This document shows positions 17,391 to 25,783 of a DNA stretch of 64,000 nucleotides, one piece after another (the stretch's first letter is position 1; the number at the start of each line of letters is the position of its first letter). The DNA lies in contig NZ_JAACFS010000012.1 of assembly GCF_029051645.1 (NCBI RefSeq), positions 124,001 through 188,000 of the forward strand, written 5' to 3'. The notes below the pieces were generated by a model, which saw nothing but the letters and a program-made list of their open reading frames with translations, was not told the origin of the DNA and made no database searches. Made by a program: the position numbers and the translations under genes. Source of the stretch: Bradyrhizobium sp. CSA112 (lineage in GTDB: Bacteria; Pseudomonadota; Alphaproteobacteria; Rhizobiales; Xanthobacteraceae).

Positions 17391-18050
17391 GTGACTTCAT
17401 TCCTCGATCCCGTGATTGCATTCATTTCGGCCCATCCTTGGCTGGCCTATCTGACGCTATTTCTTGCAGCCCTGTTGGAGGCGATCCCGGTGGTGGGAGC
17501 GCTGGTGCCGGGCTCGACCATCATCCTTGCCCTGAGCGCGCTCGTGCCGGGCGGCGAACTGAAGCTGTGGGGCGTGCTGACGGCAGCGATCGCCGGCGCC
17601 GTACTCGGCGACGGCTCGGCGTTCTGGGCCGGCCATCGCGCACAACGCGAAATTCTCGGCGCCTGGCCGATGTCGAGATATCCAGGCGTGATGGCGCAGA
17701 GCGAGGCGTTCTTCCACCGCTGGGGAACGCTGGCCGTCTTTTTCGCGCGCTTTGTGCCGCCAATCCGCGCCTTCGTACCGGTCACGGCGGGTGCGCTCGG
17801 GATGTCGCCGATGCTTTTCTTCGGCGTCAATATTCCCGCGGTACTCGGCTGGGCGGCGGCGCATGTGCTGCCGGGCGTGCTTGCGGTTTCGGCATTGCAT
17901 GAATATGCCGGCCTGCCGCACCACCAGCACACCGGCAAACATCTGTGGATGCTGGCCGTGTTCGTAGCGTCGATCGTCGCGCTCGGCGTTTGGGCGCTGC
18001 GCCGCCGTCAGGCCCGGGCCGGGCTCCGCCCCGGTGCAGGACCGACATAG
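17391..18050 (+). CDS. DedA family membrane protein
   Basis: A 219-residue protein from a GTG at 17391. About five hydrophobic segments are visible. Conserved DedA features include the entry segment PVVGALVPGSTIILA, the GDGSAFWAGH stretch (equivalent of G-D-x-x-x-Y-x-x-G-R) and the amphipathic FFARFVPPIRAFVPVTAG segment with the essential Arg residues. DedA proteins act in membrane homeostasis, probably as lipid scramblases or flippases. Its 3' end overlaps the convergent citrate synthase-like gene by 43 bases. The gap before it (17101-17390) shows nothing I recognise. Confidence 0.85.
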   Translation: MTSFLDPVIAFISAHPWLAYLTLFLAALLEAIPVVGALVPGSTIILALSALVPGGELKLWGVLTAAIAGAVLGDGSAFWAGHRAQREILGAWPMSRYPGVMAQSEAFFHRWGTLAVFFARFVPPIRAFVPVTAGALGMSPMLFFGVNIPAVLGWAAAHVLPGVLAVSALHEYAGLPHHQHTGKHLWMLAVFVASIVALGVWALRRRQARAGLRPGAGPT

Positions 18051-19225
18051 CGGGCGCGGGGCCGGATCAGCCCGCCATGGCGCAACTGCTCGCAAGCATG
18101 TGCAATCCACCCCACCGTTCGCGCCATCGAAAACAGCACCAGTTCATGGCCGGGCGGCAGGCCCAGCGTATGCACGAGCACCGCGAGGGCATAGTCGATG
18201 TTGACGAACTCGCCGGTCGCCTCCGCGATGCGCTCCGGGATTTCGTGGGTGAGTTTGCGGTCGGCGCCGGAACGCGCCAGCGCTTCCAACAGCGCTCGCG
18301 CGCGTGGATCGCCATGCTTGTAGACGCCGTGGCCGAAGCCCGCGAAGCGTTCGCCGAGCGCGACGCGCTCGCGGATGACGGGCGCGACCTCGCCATTGGC
18401 AAGCGTCTTCAGAAGCTGCGCCGCCAGCACGCCGGCACCGCCGTGCTTCGGGCCTTTCAGCGCGACGAGACCGGCGATCACAGCGTCATAGAGATTCAAG
18501 CCGGTCGAGGCCGCGCAGCGCACGGTGAAGGTCGAGGCATTCAATTCATGATCCGCCAGCAGCACCAGCGCGCGGCGGATCAAATCGGCGGCGTGCTTGT
18601 GCTCCGGCGCCCAGACCCGCGCGATCTGCAGATGAAGCTGATTTGCCGAGGATCTGGCGTTCAGCATGGTCGCGACCACCAGCCGCATGATGCGGCCGCC
18701 GAGCATCGCGCGCCCTTCGGGGGCCCGGGTGAATGCGCGCGGATCGGCGCTCGCCGCCAGCGCCAGCACAGCGATCGTCCGATCGATCGCGTTGACCCCG
18801 CGCGCAGCCTCAGCCACGGCGCGCATTTCGTCCGACACAACCGGGCAATTATCCTGTTCGAAGGGATCGACGCCGGTGACATCCCATAGCAGCGTGGCGG
18901 CATGTTCGAGCGTGTCGCGCTCGGCGAGGTCGACGCAATTGACGCCGCGGTAGATCGGCCCGTCCTCGGTAATGGTCGCGACCGCCGAATCCATCACCGG
19001 CAGATCGGCATCGAAGCTGCGCAGGCCCCGCGGCTCCGGCGACGGCGCGCGCCGCTCCTTCAGCGTGCGGATGTCCTCGGCCCGGTAGCGGTGGCTGCGC
19101 GAATCCTGCGACGGCTCGGAGCGGATCAAGCCGCGGCTGACATAGGCATAGAGCGTTGCCTGCGAGATCGCGAGTTCGGCGGAGGCCTCGCGGGCCGAGA
19201 GATAAAGGCCGGCGGACTTTTTCAT
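18008..19225 (-). CDS. Citrate synthase-like protein with N-terminal MerR-type helix-turn-helix
   Basis: A 405-residue protein. Residues about 7-55 (YLSAREASAELAISQATLYA ... RSHRYRAEDI) form a MerR-like winged helix-turn-helix. The rest is a citrate synthase fold with catalytic-type residues in ADHELNAST (His), GFGHGVYKHGDPR (His) and VNIDYAL (Asp). It is transcribed away from a second citrate synthase gene with only 74 bp between the start codons. The combination suggests an enzyme that also binds DNA, or a metabolite-sensing regulator built from an enzyme. Family members with this layout occur in related bacteria; what it senses or makes is not established. Confidence 0.88.
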   Translation of the reverse strand: MKKSAGLYLSAREASAELAISQATLYAYVSRGLIRSEPSQDSRSHRYRAEDIRTLKERRAPSPEPRGLRSFDADLPVMDSAVATITEDGPIYRGVNCVDLAERDTLEHAATLLWDVTGVDPFEQDNCPVVSDEMRAVAEAARGVNAIDRTIAVLALAASADPRAFTRAPEGRAMLGGRIMRLVVATMLNARSSANQLHLQIARVWAPEHKHAADLIRRALVLLADHELNASTFTVRCAASTGLNLYDAVIAGLVALKGPKHGGAGVLAAQLLKTLANGEVAPVIRERVALGERFAGFGHGVYKHGDPRARALLEALARSGADRKLTHEIPERIAEATGEFVNIDYALAVLVHTLGLPPGHELVLFSMARTVGWIAHACEQLRHGGLIRPRARYVGPAPGRSPARA

Positions 19226-19226
19226 A

Positions 19227-19255
19227 TTGATTTACATAATCAAGATTGATCAATC
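19227..19255. promoter_or_regulatory. Tandem palindromes in the divergent citrate synthase promoter region
   Basis: A perfect inverted repeat TTGATT-TACAT-AATCAA (19227-19243) is followed directly by the perfect 12-bp palindrome GATTGATCAATC (19244-19255). Both share the TTGAT core. The pair begins one base upstream of the start codon of the HTH-citrate synthase gene and about 45 bp before the other gene's start. It is the obvious candidate operator for the HTH protein (inference). Confidence 0.55.
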
Positions 19256-19299
19256 TGTCGAGGGGCCCGATCTTTGACAGCAGGCAAAGGAGAGCCCTC

Positions 19300-20391
19300 A
19301 TGAACATGCAGATTTCCAAGACCCCGATCGGGCTCGACGGCATTCCGGCCGCCGAAACCGTCCTCAGCCATGTCGATGGCGAGCGGGGCGAGCTGATCAT
19401 CGCAGGCGAACGGGTCGGCGACCTCGCGGGCAAGTCGAGTTTTGAAGGAGTCACCGCGCGGCTGTGGAACGCCGCAATGGGAACCTCGCTTAACGAAGCC
19501 AATGTGCGTTCGAGGCTAGGCGCTGCGCGGGAACGCGCATTCGCACGGCTACCCGAATTGCTGCCGGCAACGCGTGGCATGTCGATTGTCGACGGCTTTC
19601 GCGCAGCCGTTGCCGGCCTGCGTGGCGAGAACGGACTTGAGCAAGAGGCGACCATCGTCGGCGCGTTGCCTGTGATCGCGGGCGCGCTGCTGCAGCGGGC
19701 CAAAGGCGAGGACCCGATCGCGCCCGACCCGACCCTTGGCCATGCCGCCGACACGCTGTCGATGCTGCGCGGCCGCAAAGCCGAACCGCGCGAGATCACC
19801 GCGCTGGACACCTACTTCGTCACTGTCTGCGACCACGGCATGAATGCCTCGACCTTCGCGACGCGCGTGGTAGCCTCGACGCAAGCGGATTTGTTCGCAG
19901 CCGTCACCGCCGGCTATTGCGCCCTGACCGGGCCGCTGCATGGCGGCGCCCCTGAGCCGGTGCTGGAGATGCTGGATGCGATCGGCTCGACCGAGCGCAT
20001 CAAACCGTGGATCGACAGTGCACTGGCTCGCGGCGAGCGGCTGATGGGATTCGGCCACCGCATCTATCGCGTCCGCGATCCACGCGCAGATGTGCTCAAG
20101 CGCGCGATCGGGCGGCTCGCAGGAGGCGGCACCGAGCTGCCGTTCGCGGGCGAGGTCGAGGCCTATATCCGCGACGCATTGCGACGGAAAAATCCCGACC
20201 GCCCGCTCGAAACCAATGTGGAGTTCTTCACCGCAATCCTGCTCGACGCGCTGAAGATTCCGCGGCAGGCGTTTACGCCGATCTTTGCGGTGGCGCGCGC
20301 CGCAGGCTGGACCGCGCATGCCCGCGAGCAGCAGCGCGGCGGCAGGTTGATCCGGCCGAGTTCGGCGTATATCGGGGCGATGCCTGGGTGA
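19300..20391 (+). CDS. Citrate synthase / methylcitrate synthase family protein
   Basis: A 363-residue protein from the ATG at 19300, preceded by an AAAGGAGAG ribosome binding site. Catalytic-type residues sit in VCDHGMNAST (His), MGFGHRIYRVRDPRADVLK (His) and LETNVEFF, where the usual Asp (as in the paralogue's NIDYAL) appears to be replaced by Glu. It condenses acetyl-CoA (or propionyl-CoA) with oxaloacetate, or a related reaction. It is a paralogue of the divergent HTH-bearing gene and probably controlled from the shared 74-bp region. The main TCA-cycle citrate synthase is normally longer (about 430 residues), so this is likely an accessory enzyme. Confidence 0.88.
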   Translation: MNMQISKTPIGLDGIPAAETVLSHVDGERGELIIAGERVGDLAGKSSFEGVTARLWNAAMGTSLNEANVRSRLGAARERAFARLPELLPATRGMSIVDGFRAAVAGLRGENGLEQEATIVGALPVIAGALLQRAKGEDPIAPDPTLGHAADTLSMLRGRKAEPREITALDTYFVTVCDHGMNASTFATRVVASTQADLFAAVTAGYCALTGPLHGGAPEPVLEMLDAIGSTERIKPWIDSALARGERLMGFGHRIYRVRDPRADVLKRAIGRLAGGGTELPFAGEVEAYIRDALRRKNPDRPLETNVEFFTAILLDALKIPRQAFTPIFAVARAAGWTAHAREQQRGGRLIRPSSAYIGAMPG

Positions 20392-20425
20392 GAGGGGGCG
20401 ATTGACAGCGGAGCTAATACTCCGC

Positions 20426-20555
20426 TGTCGTCCCTGCGGACGCATGCGGACGCAGGGACCCATAACCACAGGTGTTTGTTAGTGAGCGAAAGTCGACGGC
20501 CAGCGGGATAAATCGAGAGGCCGCGGCGTATGGGTCCCTGCATTCGCAGGGACGA
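20426..20555. repeat. Palindromic repeat, family B, copy 2
   Basis: Same termini as copy 1; the left arm carries a small internal duplication (GCGGACGCATGCGGACGCAG). It sits between the convergent citrate synthase and DnaJ-like genes. Confidence 0.85.
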
Positions 20556-20576
20556 CGCTAGATTTGCGCTTGCGGC

Positions 20577-21227
20577 TCAGGCGCCGCGCACGACCGTTTT
20601 CAAATAATTATACGCCTTGATGATCTCGATCAGACGGTCCTCGGTGGAGCGGTCGCCGCCATTGGCGTCGGGATGGTGCTGCTTGACCAGCGCCTTGTAC
20701 TTGGCCTTGACGTCCTCGAGGGTGGCTTCGGCGGTCAGCCCCATCACCTGCAGCGCCTTGCGCTCGGCATTCATCACCTTCCGCGTTTCGACCTTGGCCT
20801 CGGCGCCCGGGCCGGGCCGCCAGCGGCCGCGGCCGTTGAGTTCGGAGAACATGCTGAACGGATCGGCAGCGCCGTCAAAGTCCTCGGCGCCTGGCTGCTT
20901 GCCCTTCTTGCCGGCGGTGTTGGCGCCCATCTTCCAGGTCGGGCGATGGCCGGTCAGCGCGTCCTTCTGGTAGCGCGCGACGGCATCGGCATTCATGCCC
21001 TGGAAGAAATTGTAGGACTGGTTGTACTCGCGCACATGGTTCAGACAGAAGTGCCAATACTCCCGGGAATTCTCCCGGCCCTTGGGCGCGCGGTGCGGGC
21101 CCTTGTTCTGGCAGCCCGCCCATTCGCACATGGCGGCTTCTTCGCGCGCCTGCGCCTGCTGCTTCGCGCTCAGCTTGTTGGGCTTGATGCGAATGGAATC
21201 GAAGAATTTGGATGAATCAATTGCCAT
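20577..21227 (-). CDS. DnaJ-like protein with C-terminal J domain
   Basis: A 216-residue protein. The N-terminal half has a cysteine-containing region (CEWAGCQNKGPHRAP and HFCLNH) that could bind metal; the C-terminal 65 residues are a J domain with the HPD motif (KQHHPDANGG) that stimulates DnaK ATPase. The layout is that of the alphaproteobacterial J-domain protein commonly found beside cobS and bolA. It is divergent from bolA. It probably serves as a specialised DnaK co-chaperone; the client is unknown. Confidence 0.9.
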   Translation of the reverse strand: MAIDSSKFFDSIRIKPNKLSAKQQAQAREEAAMCEWAGCQNKGPHRAPKGRENSREYWHFCLNHVREYNQSYNFFQGMNADAVARYQKDALTGHRPTWKMGANTAGKKGKQPGAEDFDGAADPFSMFSELNGRGRWRPGPGAEAKVETRKVMNAERKALQVMGLTAEATLEDVKAKYKALVKQHHPDANGGDRSTEDRLIEIIKAYNYLKTVVRGA

Positions 21228-21336
21228 GGCTGACTTTGACTACGCAATGCCCGAGGCTTCAAGTCTTGACATTGCGAATACCTCCATTCGGATGTGCCAT
21301 TGACGGAAAGCCGATACAGAATTATCTGCCGCCATC

Positions 21337-21615
21337 ATGAACACCAGGGACGCTATCATACACAAGTTGCGTGAAGCTTTCTTGCCGGAAAGCCTCGACG
21401 TTACGGACGAATCTCATCTGCATGAGGGCCATGCGGGCCACCGGCCGGGCGGCGAGACGCATTTCAGGGTTTATATTGTGTCTCCGGCCTTCGAAGGGAA
21501 GAGCCGGATTGAACGCCACCGCATGGTAAACACCATACTGGAGGCGGAACTCATCGGCTCCGTCCATGCGCTCGCCATCAAGGCGCAGGCGCCGGGAGAA
21601 ACCGCCGGCCGATAA
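21337..21615 (+). CDS. BolA family protein
   Basis: A 92-residue protein with the BolA fold signature: an N-terminal helix (AIIHKLREAFLPESLDVTDE), the metal-ligand-type HLHEGHAGH segment, and the GETHFRVYIVS ... ERHRMVN helix-turn-helix-like region. BolA proteins work with monothiol glutaredoxins in iron-sulfur handling and stress response. The length is normal, and the gene is divergent from the J-domain gene. Confidence 0.92.
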   Translation: MNTRDAIIHKLREAFLPESLDVTDESHLHEGHAGHRPGGETHFRVYIVSPAFEGKSRIERHRMVNTILEAELIGSVHALAIKAQAPGETAGR

Positions 21616-21789
21616 TCTGGCAAACCTGCCGCAACGACAAGGTGTCCGCCAGCTTCCTGTGAAGATCGGCAGGGACGGTAGAACCGTTTTCGCAATTGTG
21701 AGACAATTGCCGCAGCGATGGATGAGGTTCCGCTCGGACGCGGGGTCGGGCTGACCCCGACGCCCATCGCAGGTCGATGGGGTCGTCCG

Positions 21790-22230
21790 ATGCGATATTG
21801 GGCACGCTTCAGATGGGCCGCCGTAGCGCTGCTGGTTGCGGCCTCCACAATCAGGGCGCACGCGCTTGATATGCCGAGCCCCTTTGTCCAGGAAGTGCTG
21901 ATCAAGAGCATTCTGGTGACGCTCAACGATGCGGTGGCATCGGATAATTTCGCGGTGCTCCACGCCAAGATTTCAAAGCCGTTCCGCGATCAGTTTCCGC
22001 CCGAGAAGCTACGGGCCGTCTTCAAGGACCTGGTCGAGAAGCACGCAGTGTTCGACGCGATCGTCGCCAGCCCGGTCATTCCCGAGGAGGAAGCCAAAAT
22101 CGACGAGAAGGGCGTGCTGCGCCTGAAGGGCCGTTTCGACACGAGCCCTAAGAAGGTGAAGTACCAGCTCGGGTTCATCCCCTCTGACGGCCAATGGAAG
22201 CTCTCTGGCGTCACCATCGATATTGAATAG
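21790..22230 (+). CDS. Exported protein of unknown function
   Basis: A 146-residue protein from the ATG at 21790, which places a clean signal peptide (FRWAAVALLVAAS, then an AHA site) at the N-terminus; an earlier in-frame ATG at 21718 would bury the signal. The mature part (about 120 residues) has a helix-rich first half and a beta-rich end (KVKYQLGFIPSDGQWKLSGV) that looks like the cystatin/NTF2-type fold of small periplasmic proteins. I do not recognise the family. It stands alone between bolA and the convergent CBS-domain gene. Confidence 0.65.
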   Translation: MRYWARFRWAAVALLVAASTIRAHALDMPSPFVQEVLIKSILVTLNDAVASDNFAVLHAKISKPFRDQFPPEKLRAVFKDLVEKHAVFDAIVASPVIPEEEAKIDEKGVLRLKGRFDTSPKKVKYQLGFIPSDGQWKLSGVTIDIE

Positions 22231-22254
22231 CTGACGCCGTTACGGCGCGGACGT

Positions 22255-23601
22255 TCAGAACGCCGTCCCTGCCCGCTTCGGCTTCGGATCTTCGGCTTCG
22301 CGCGGCAGCGGCGTGATCTTCAGCGCTGTGATGCGGTTACGCTCACGCCGCAGCACGCGGAAGCGGCAACCGTGGAAAGTAAAACTCTGGCCGCGCTCGG
22401 GAATCGAACGCGCCTCGTGAATCACGAGCCCGGCAACGGTGGTTGCCTCCTCGTCGGGCAGGTGCCAGTTCATGGCGCGGTTGAGATCGCGGATCGGCAC
22501 CGAGCCGTCGACCACCACGGAGCCGTCGGCCTGAATGCGGACACCGGCCACCACCACGTCATGCTCGTCGGAAATATCGCCGACGATTTCCTCCAGCACG
22601 TCTTCCAACGTTACCATGCCTTCGACCTCGCCATATTCGTCGACGACGAGGGCGAAGTGGGTCTTGCGGCGGCGAAACGCCTTCAACTGTTCGGACAAGG
22701 GCCGCATCTCCGGCACGAACCAGGGCGGCAGCATGATCGCCGAAACGTCGATGTGCGAGGTGTCGCCTTCGGACGCGCGGATCGCGCGCAGCAAATCCTT
22801 GGCGTGCAGCACGCCGATGATGTTTTCCGGCTTGTCGCGCCACAACGGGATGCGCGTGTATTCGGTGGCCAGCACCTCGCTCACCAGTTCGTCTGGCGGC
22901 AGATCGGCATTGATCATCACCATCGCGGTGCGATGAACCATGACGTCGGACACGGCCAGGTCGCCAAAGCGGAAGACATTTTGAATGTATTCGGCCTCGC
23001 CGCTTTCGATCCCGCCGTGCTCAGCCGATTCTTCCACCAGCCCCTCGATCTCGGAGTCGGTAAGGATTTCGTGCTGCGAGGATTCCTGCACGCCGAGCAG
23101 GCGCAGAATCCCGCGCGATGCGGCATTGAGCAGCCAGTTCAGCGGATAGAACACCAGATAGGACAGATAGAGCGGATACGCGATCCATTGCGAGACCGGC
23201 ATCGGCTCGCGGATCGCGAGCGTCTTCGGCACCTGCTCGCCGATGACGATGTGCAGCGAGGAGAACACCAAAAAGCCCGCCATGAACGACACGAAGTGCA
23301 GGGTGCGTTCCGACATGCCGAGCGGAACGAGCAACGGCTCGAGCAGCGCGGAAACGGTCGGCTCACCGACCCAGCCGAGGCCGAGCGAGGCCATGGTGAT
23401 GCCGAGTTGGCAACAGGCGAGATAGGCCTCGATGTTGCCCATCATGCCTTGCAGCAGGCGCGCGCCGAACCGGTCCTGCTCGACCATCGCCCTGATGCGA
23501 AACCCGCGACTCTTGACCAGCGCAAACTCGGCGGCCACGTAAAACGCGTTGGCGGCGAGCAGCAGGATCGCGAGCAGCAGATTGAACGCGGTCGAACTCA
23601 T
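22255..23601 (-). CDS. CNNM/CorB-type membrane protein with CBS pair (hemolysin C / TlyC-like)
   Basis: A 448-residue protein from the ATG at 23601. The N-terminal DUF21 transmembrane domain has three to four hydrophobic segments with AAEFALVKSR and GEQVPKTLAIREP motifs; it is followed by two CBS domains (around FRFGDLAVSDVMVHR and FALVVDEYGEVEGMVTLEDV) and a C-terminal CorC_HlyC domain. Such proteins are linked to Mg2+/Co2+ export or resistance; the older 'hemolysin' label is historical. It lies downstream of aroB on the same strand with a 67-bp gap and may be co-transcribed. Confidence 0.9.
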   Translation of the reverse strand: MSSTAFNLLLAILLLAANAFYVAAEFALVKSRGFRIRAMVEQDRFGARLLQGMMGNIEAYLACCQLGITMASLGLGWVGEPTVSALLEPLLVPLGMSERTLHFVSFMAGFLVFSSLHIVIGEQVPKTLAIREPMPVSQWIAYPLYLSYLVFYPLNWLLNAASRGILRLLGVQESSQHEILTDSEIEGLVEESAEHGGIESGEAEYIQNVFRFGDLAVSDVMVHRTAMVMINADLPPDELVSEVLATEYTRIPLWRDKPENIIGVLHAKDLLRAIRASEGDTSHIDVSAIMLPPWFVPEMRPLSEQLKAFRRRKTHFALVVDEYGEVEGMVTLEDVLEEIVGDISDEHDVVVAGVRIQADGSVVVDGSVPIRDLNRAMNWHLPDEEATTVAGLVIHEARSIPERGQSFTFHGCRFRVLRRERNRITALKITPLPREAEDPKPKRAGTAF

Positions 23602-23668
23602 GTATGCCTCGTGACGGGCCCACCCCCGCGCGACGCTTGCATCAAGCTGCGTCCCGAAAATCCCGTTC

Positions 23669-24811
23669 TCATCCCGACAACTTCTGTTGCAGGAAATCGC
23701 GAACCAGCGCCGGCTCGACGTCGTTTGCGACCACCGCGCGGCCAATCGCCTCCAGCAGGATGAAGGTCAGCTTGCCGCGCTTGACCTTCTTGTCCTGCGC
23801 CATCAGCGCCATCAGGGCGTCGGCATCCGCCAGCCCTTCCTGCGCGAAGCCCGCGATGTCCTGCAAACGGGTCGGCAGGCCCACGGAAACAAGATGGCGC
23901 TCCACGCGGCCAGCGTCGGCCTCGGAGATCATGCCGAGCCTGGCTGAAAATTCCGCCGCCAGCACCATGCCGACGGAGACGCCTTCGCCGTGGAACAGGC
24001 GATCGGAAAAGCCGGTCGCGGCCTCCAGCGCGTGGCCGAAAGTGTGGCCGAGATTAAGCAGCGCCCGCTCGCCGGTTTCGCGCTCGTCGCGCGAGACGAT
24101 CGCGGCTTTGGCGCGGCAGGAGGTTGCGATCGCGTGCTCACGCGCCGCGCCGCCGGAGAAGATGTCGGCGTGGTTGGCTTCGAGCCAGGTGAAAAAGGCC
24201 TGGTCGCCGAGCACACCATATTTTGCGACTTCGGCGTAGCCGGCGCGGAACTGACGCGGCGACAGCGTATCCAATACCGACGTATCGGCGATAACCAGCA
24301 CCGGCTGATGAAACGCGCCGAGCAGGTTCTTGCCCTGCGGCGAGTTGATGCCGGTCTTGCCGCCGACCGAGGAATCCACCTGGGCCAAAAGCGAGGTCGG
24401 CACCTGCACGAAATCGACGCCGCGGCGCAGGATCGCCGCCGCGAAACCGGCGAGATCGCCGACCACGCCGCCACCAAGCGCGATCACCAGATCGTTGCGC
24501 TCGATCTTCGCTGCGATCAGCGCTTCGGAGACCTTTTCGAGACCGGCATAGGTTTTCGATACTTCGCCTTCCTCGACGATGATTCGCGAAGTCGGAATCC
24601 CGGCTTCGGCAAGCGAGGCCTCGGTTTGCTCCAGCCAGTTTCGGGCGACGGTCCGGTCGGTGACGATGGCCGTGCGGACGCCCGGCCGCAAGGAAGCCAC
24701 GCGCGCGCCGAGCGAGGCCAGCACGCCGCGGCCGATGACGATGTCATAGGCGCGCTCGCCGAGGGCGACGTCGACGGTGATGGCGGCGGAATGTTTCAGT
24801 GGCGCAGTCAT
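23669..24811 (-). CDS. aroB: 3-dehydroquinate synthase
   Basis: A 380-residue protein with the NAD-binding segment ALGGGVVGDLAGFAAA, the substrate loop VDSSVGGKTGIN and metal-ligand regions AGYAEVAKYG and LNLGHTFGHALE. It converts DAHP to 3-dehydroquinate, the second step of the shikimate pathway. Its ATG overlaps the aroK stop codon by 4 nt, so the two are translationally coupled in the usual aroK-aroB order. The length is normal. Confidence 0.97.
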   Translation of the reverse strand: MTAPLKHSAAITVDVALGERAYDIVIGRGVLASLGARVASLRPGVRTAIVTDRTVARNWLEQTEASLAEAGIPTSRIIVEEGEVSKTYAGLEKVSEALIAAKIERNDLVIALGGGVVGDLAGFAAAILRRGVDFVQVPTSLLAQVDSSVGGKTGINSPQGKNLLGAFHQPVLVIADTSVLDTLSPRQFRAGYAEVAKYGVLGDQAFFTWLEANHADIFSGGAAREHAIATSCRAKAAIVSRDERETGERALLNLGHTFGHALEAATGFSDRLFHGEGVSVGMVLAAEFSARLGMISEADAGRVERHLVSVGLPTRLQDIAGFAQEGLADADALMALMAQDKKVKRGKLTFILLEAIGRAVVANDVEPALVRDFLQQKLSG

Positions 24812-25440
24812 GGCGTAACGCTGATCCCGTCGGTTGTCGGCTGGGCAGAAGGAGCGCCGGCGCACAGCCGGGCGCGCAGGGCATCGATACATTCGTCGAC
24901 GATACGGTCGTGCGGTACGTCGCGCGAGGGGATCGTCAGGTCGGCGGTCCGATAGACCGGCTCGCGTGCTTCGAGCAGGCGGCTGACGGTCGCAACCGGA
25001 TCCTCGGTCTGCAGCAGCGGCCGGTCGGCGCGGCGCCTGACGCGCTTCATGATGATGTCGACATCCGCCTTGAGCCAGATCGAGACCGCCTTGTCGCGGA
25101 TGCGGTTGCGGGTCTCCTCGCGCATGAAGGCGCCCCCGCCGGTGGCAAGCACGGCCGGGCCGCTGTCGAGCAGTCGCGCGATCACCCGCGCCTCCCCGTC
25201 CCGGAAATGCGGTTCGCCATGGGTTTCGAAAATGTCCGGGATCGACATGCCGGCCGCGGCCTCGATCTCGATATCGGCGTCGAGAAACGGCAGTTGCAGC
25301 CGCGCCGCCAGCCGCCGGCCGATGGTGGACTTGCCGGCACCCATCATGCCGACCAGCACGATCGAACGCCTTCCCAGAGCCAACGTGATGTCGGCGTCCT
25401 GGGTGGGGTTCGTCTGCGCCGCTGCGGCGGTCTCGGACAT
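24808..25440 (-). CDS. aroK: Shikimate kinase
   Basis: A 210-residue protein from the ATG at 25440 with an N-terminal extension of about 30 residues before the P-loop GMMGAGKST. The DADIEIE and ATGGGAFM segments are the shikimate-binding and Walker B-type motifs, and the LID region contains RADRPLL. It phosphorylates shikimate at O3. It is the first gene of the aroK-aroB unit. A codon at 25485 is an alternative start with no visible advantage. Confidence 0.95.
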   Translation of the reverse strand: MSETAAAAQTNPTQDADITLALGRRSIVLVGMMGAGKSTIGRRLAARLQLPFLDADIEIEAAAGMSIPDIFETHGEPHFRDGEARVIARLLDSGPAVLATGGGAFMREETRNRIRDKAVSIWLKADVDIIMKRVRRRADRPLLQTEDPVATVSRLLEAREPVYRTADLTIPSRDVPHDRIVDECIDALRARLCAGAPSAQPTTDGISVTP

Positions 25441-25584
25441 CAGAAAACTCTGCGGTTCCTCGGGATTTGCTCCGCGCTGCGACACCTATACTACCCCCAT
25501 TAACGCCCCCGCCAGAGACTCTTGCCACGGGGACGGGAACATGTTGGATGATTTCATTGGTTAATTCGCCGCCCTGAGCCCCCT

Positions 25585-25731
25585 ATGCCCAGTTTGTTCC
25601 GCTTTCTGACGGTCGTCGGCATCATTGCCGGGGTAATCTATGGCGCCATTTTCGCGCTGGCGAATTTCGTCAACCCAAAGCCCCGGGAAATGACCGTCAC
25701 CATCCCCGCAGACAAGTTCCTCAAGAAATAG
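25585..25731 (+). CDS. Small single-pass membrane protein of unknown function
   Basis: A 48-residue peptide starting MPSLFRFLTVVGIIAGVIYG, with one transmembrane segment of about 20 residues, then NFVNPKPREMTVTIPADKFL and a lysine end. It is divergent from aroK and lies 52 bases upstream of xerD on the same strand. The coherent hydrophobic pattern and clean N- and C-termini argue that it is translated. I believe similar small proteins occur at this place in relatives, but the function is unknown. Confidence 0.65.
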   Translation: MPSLFRFLTVVGIIAGVIYGAIFALANFVNPKPREMTVTIPADKFLKK

Positions 25732-25783
25732 CCGCTATCGTCTGATTTGTGGACGAGACGAACTCGGGGAGAGGCATTGCGAG

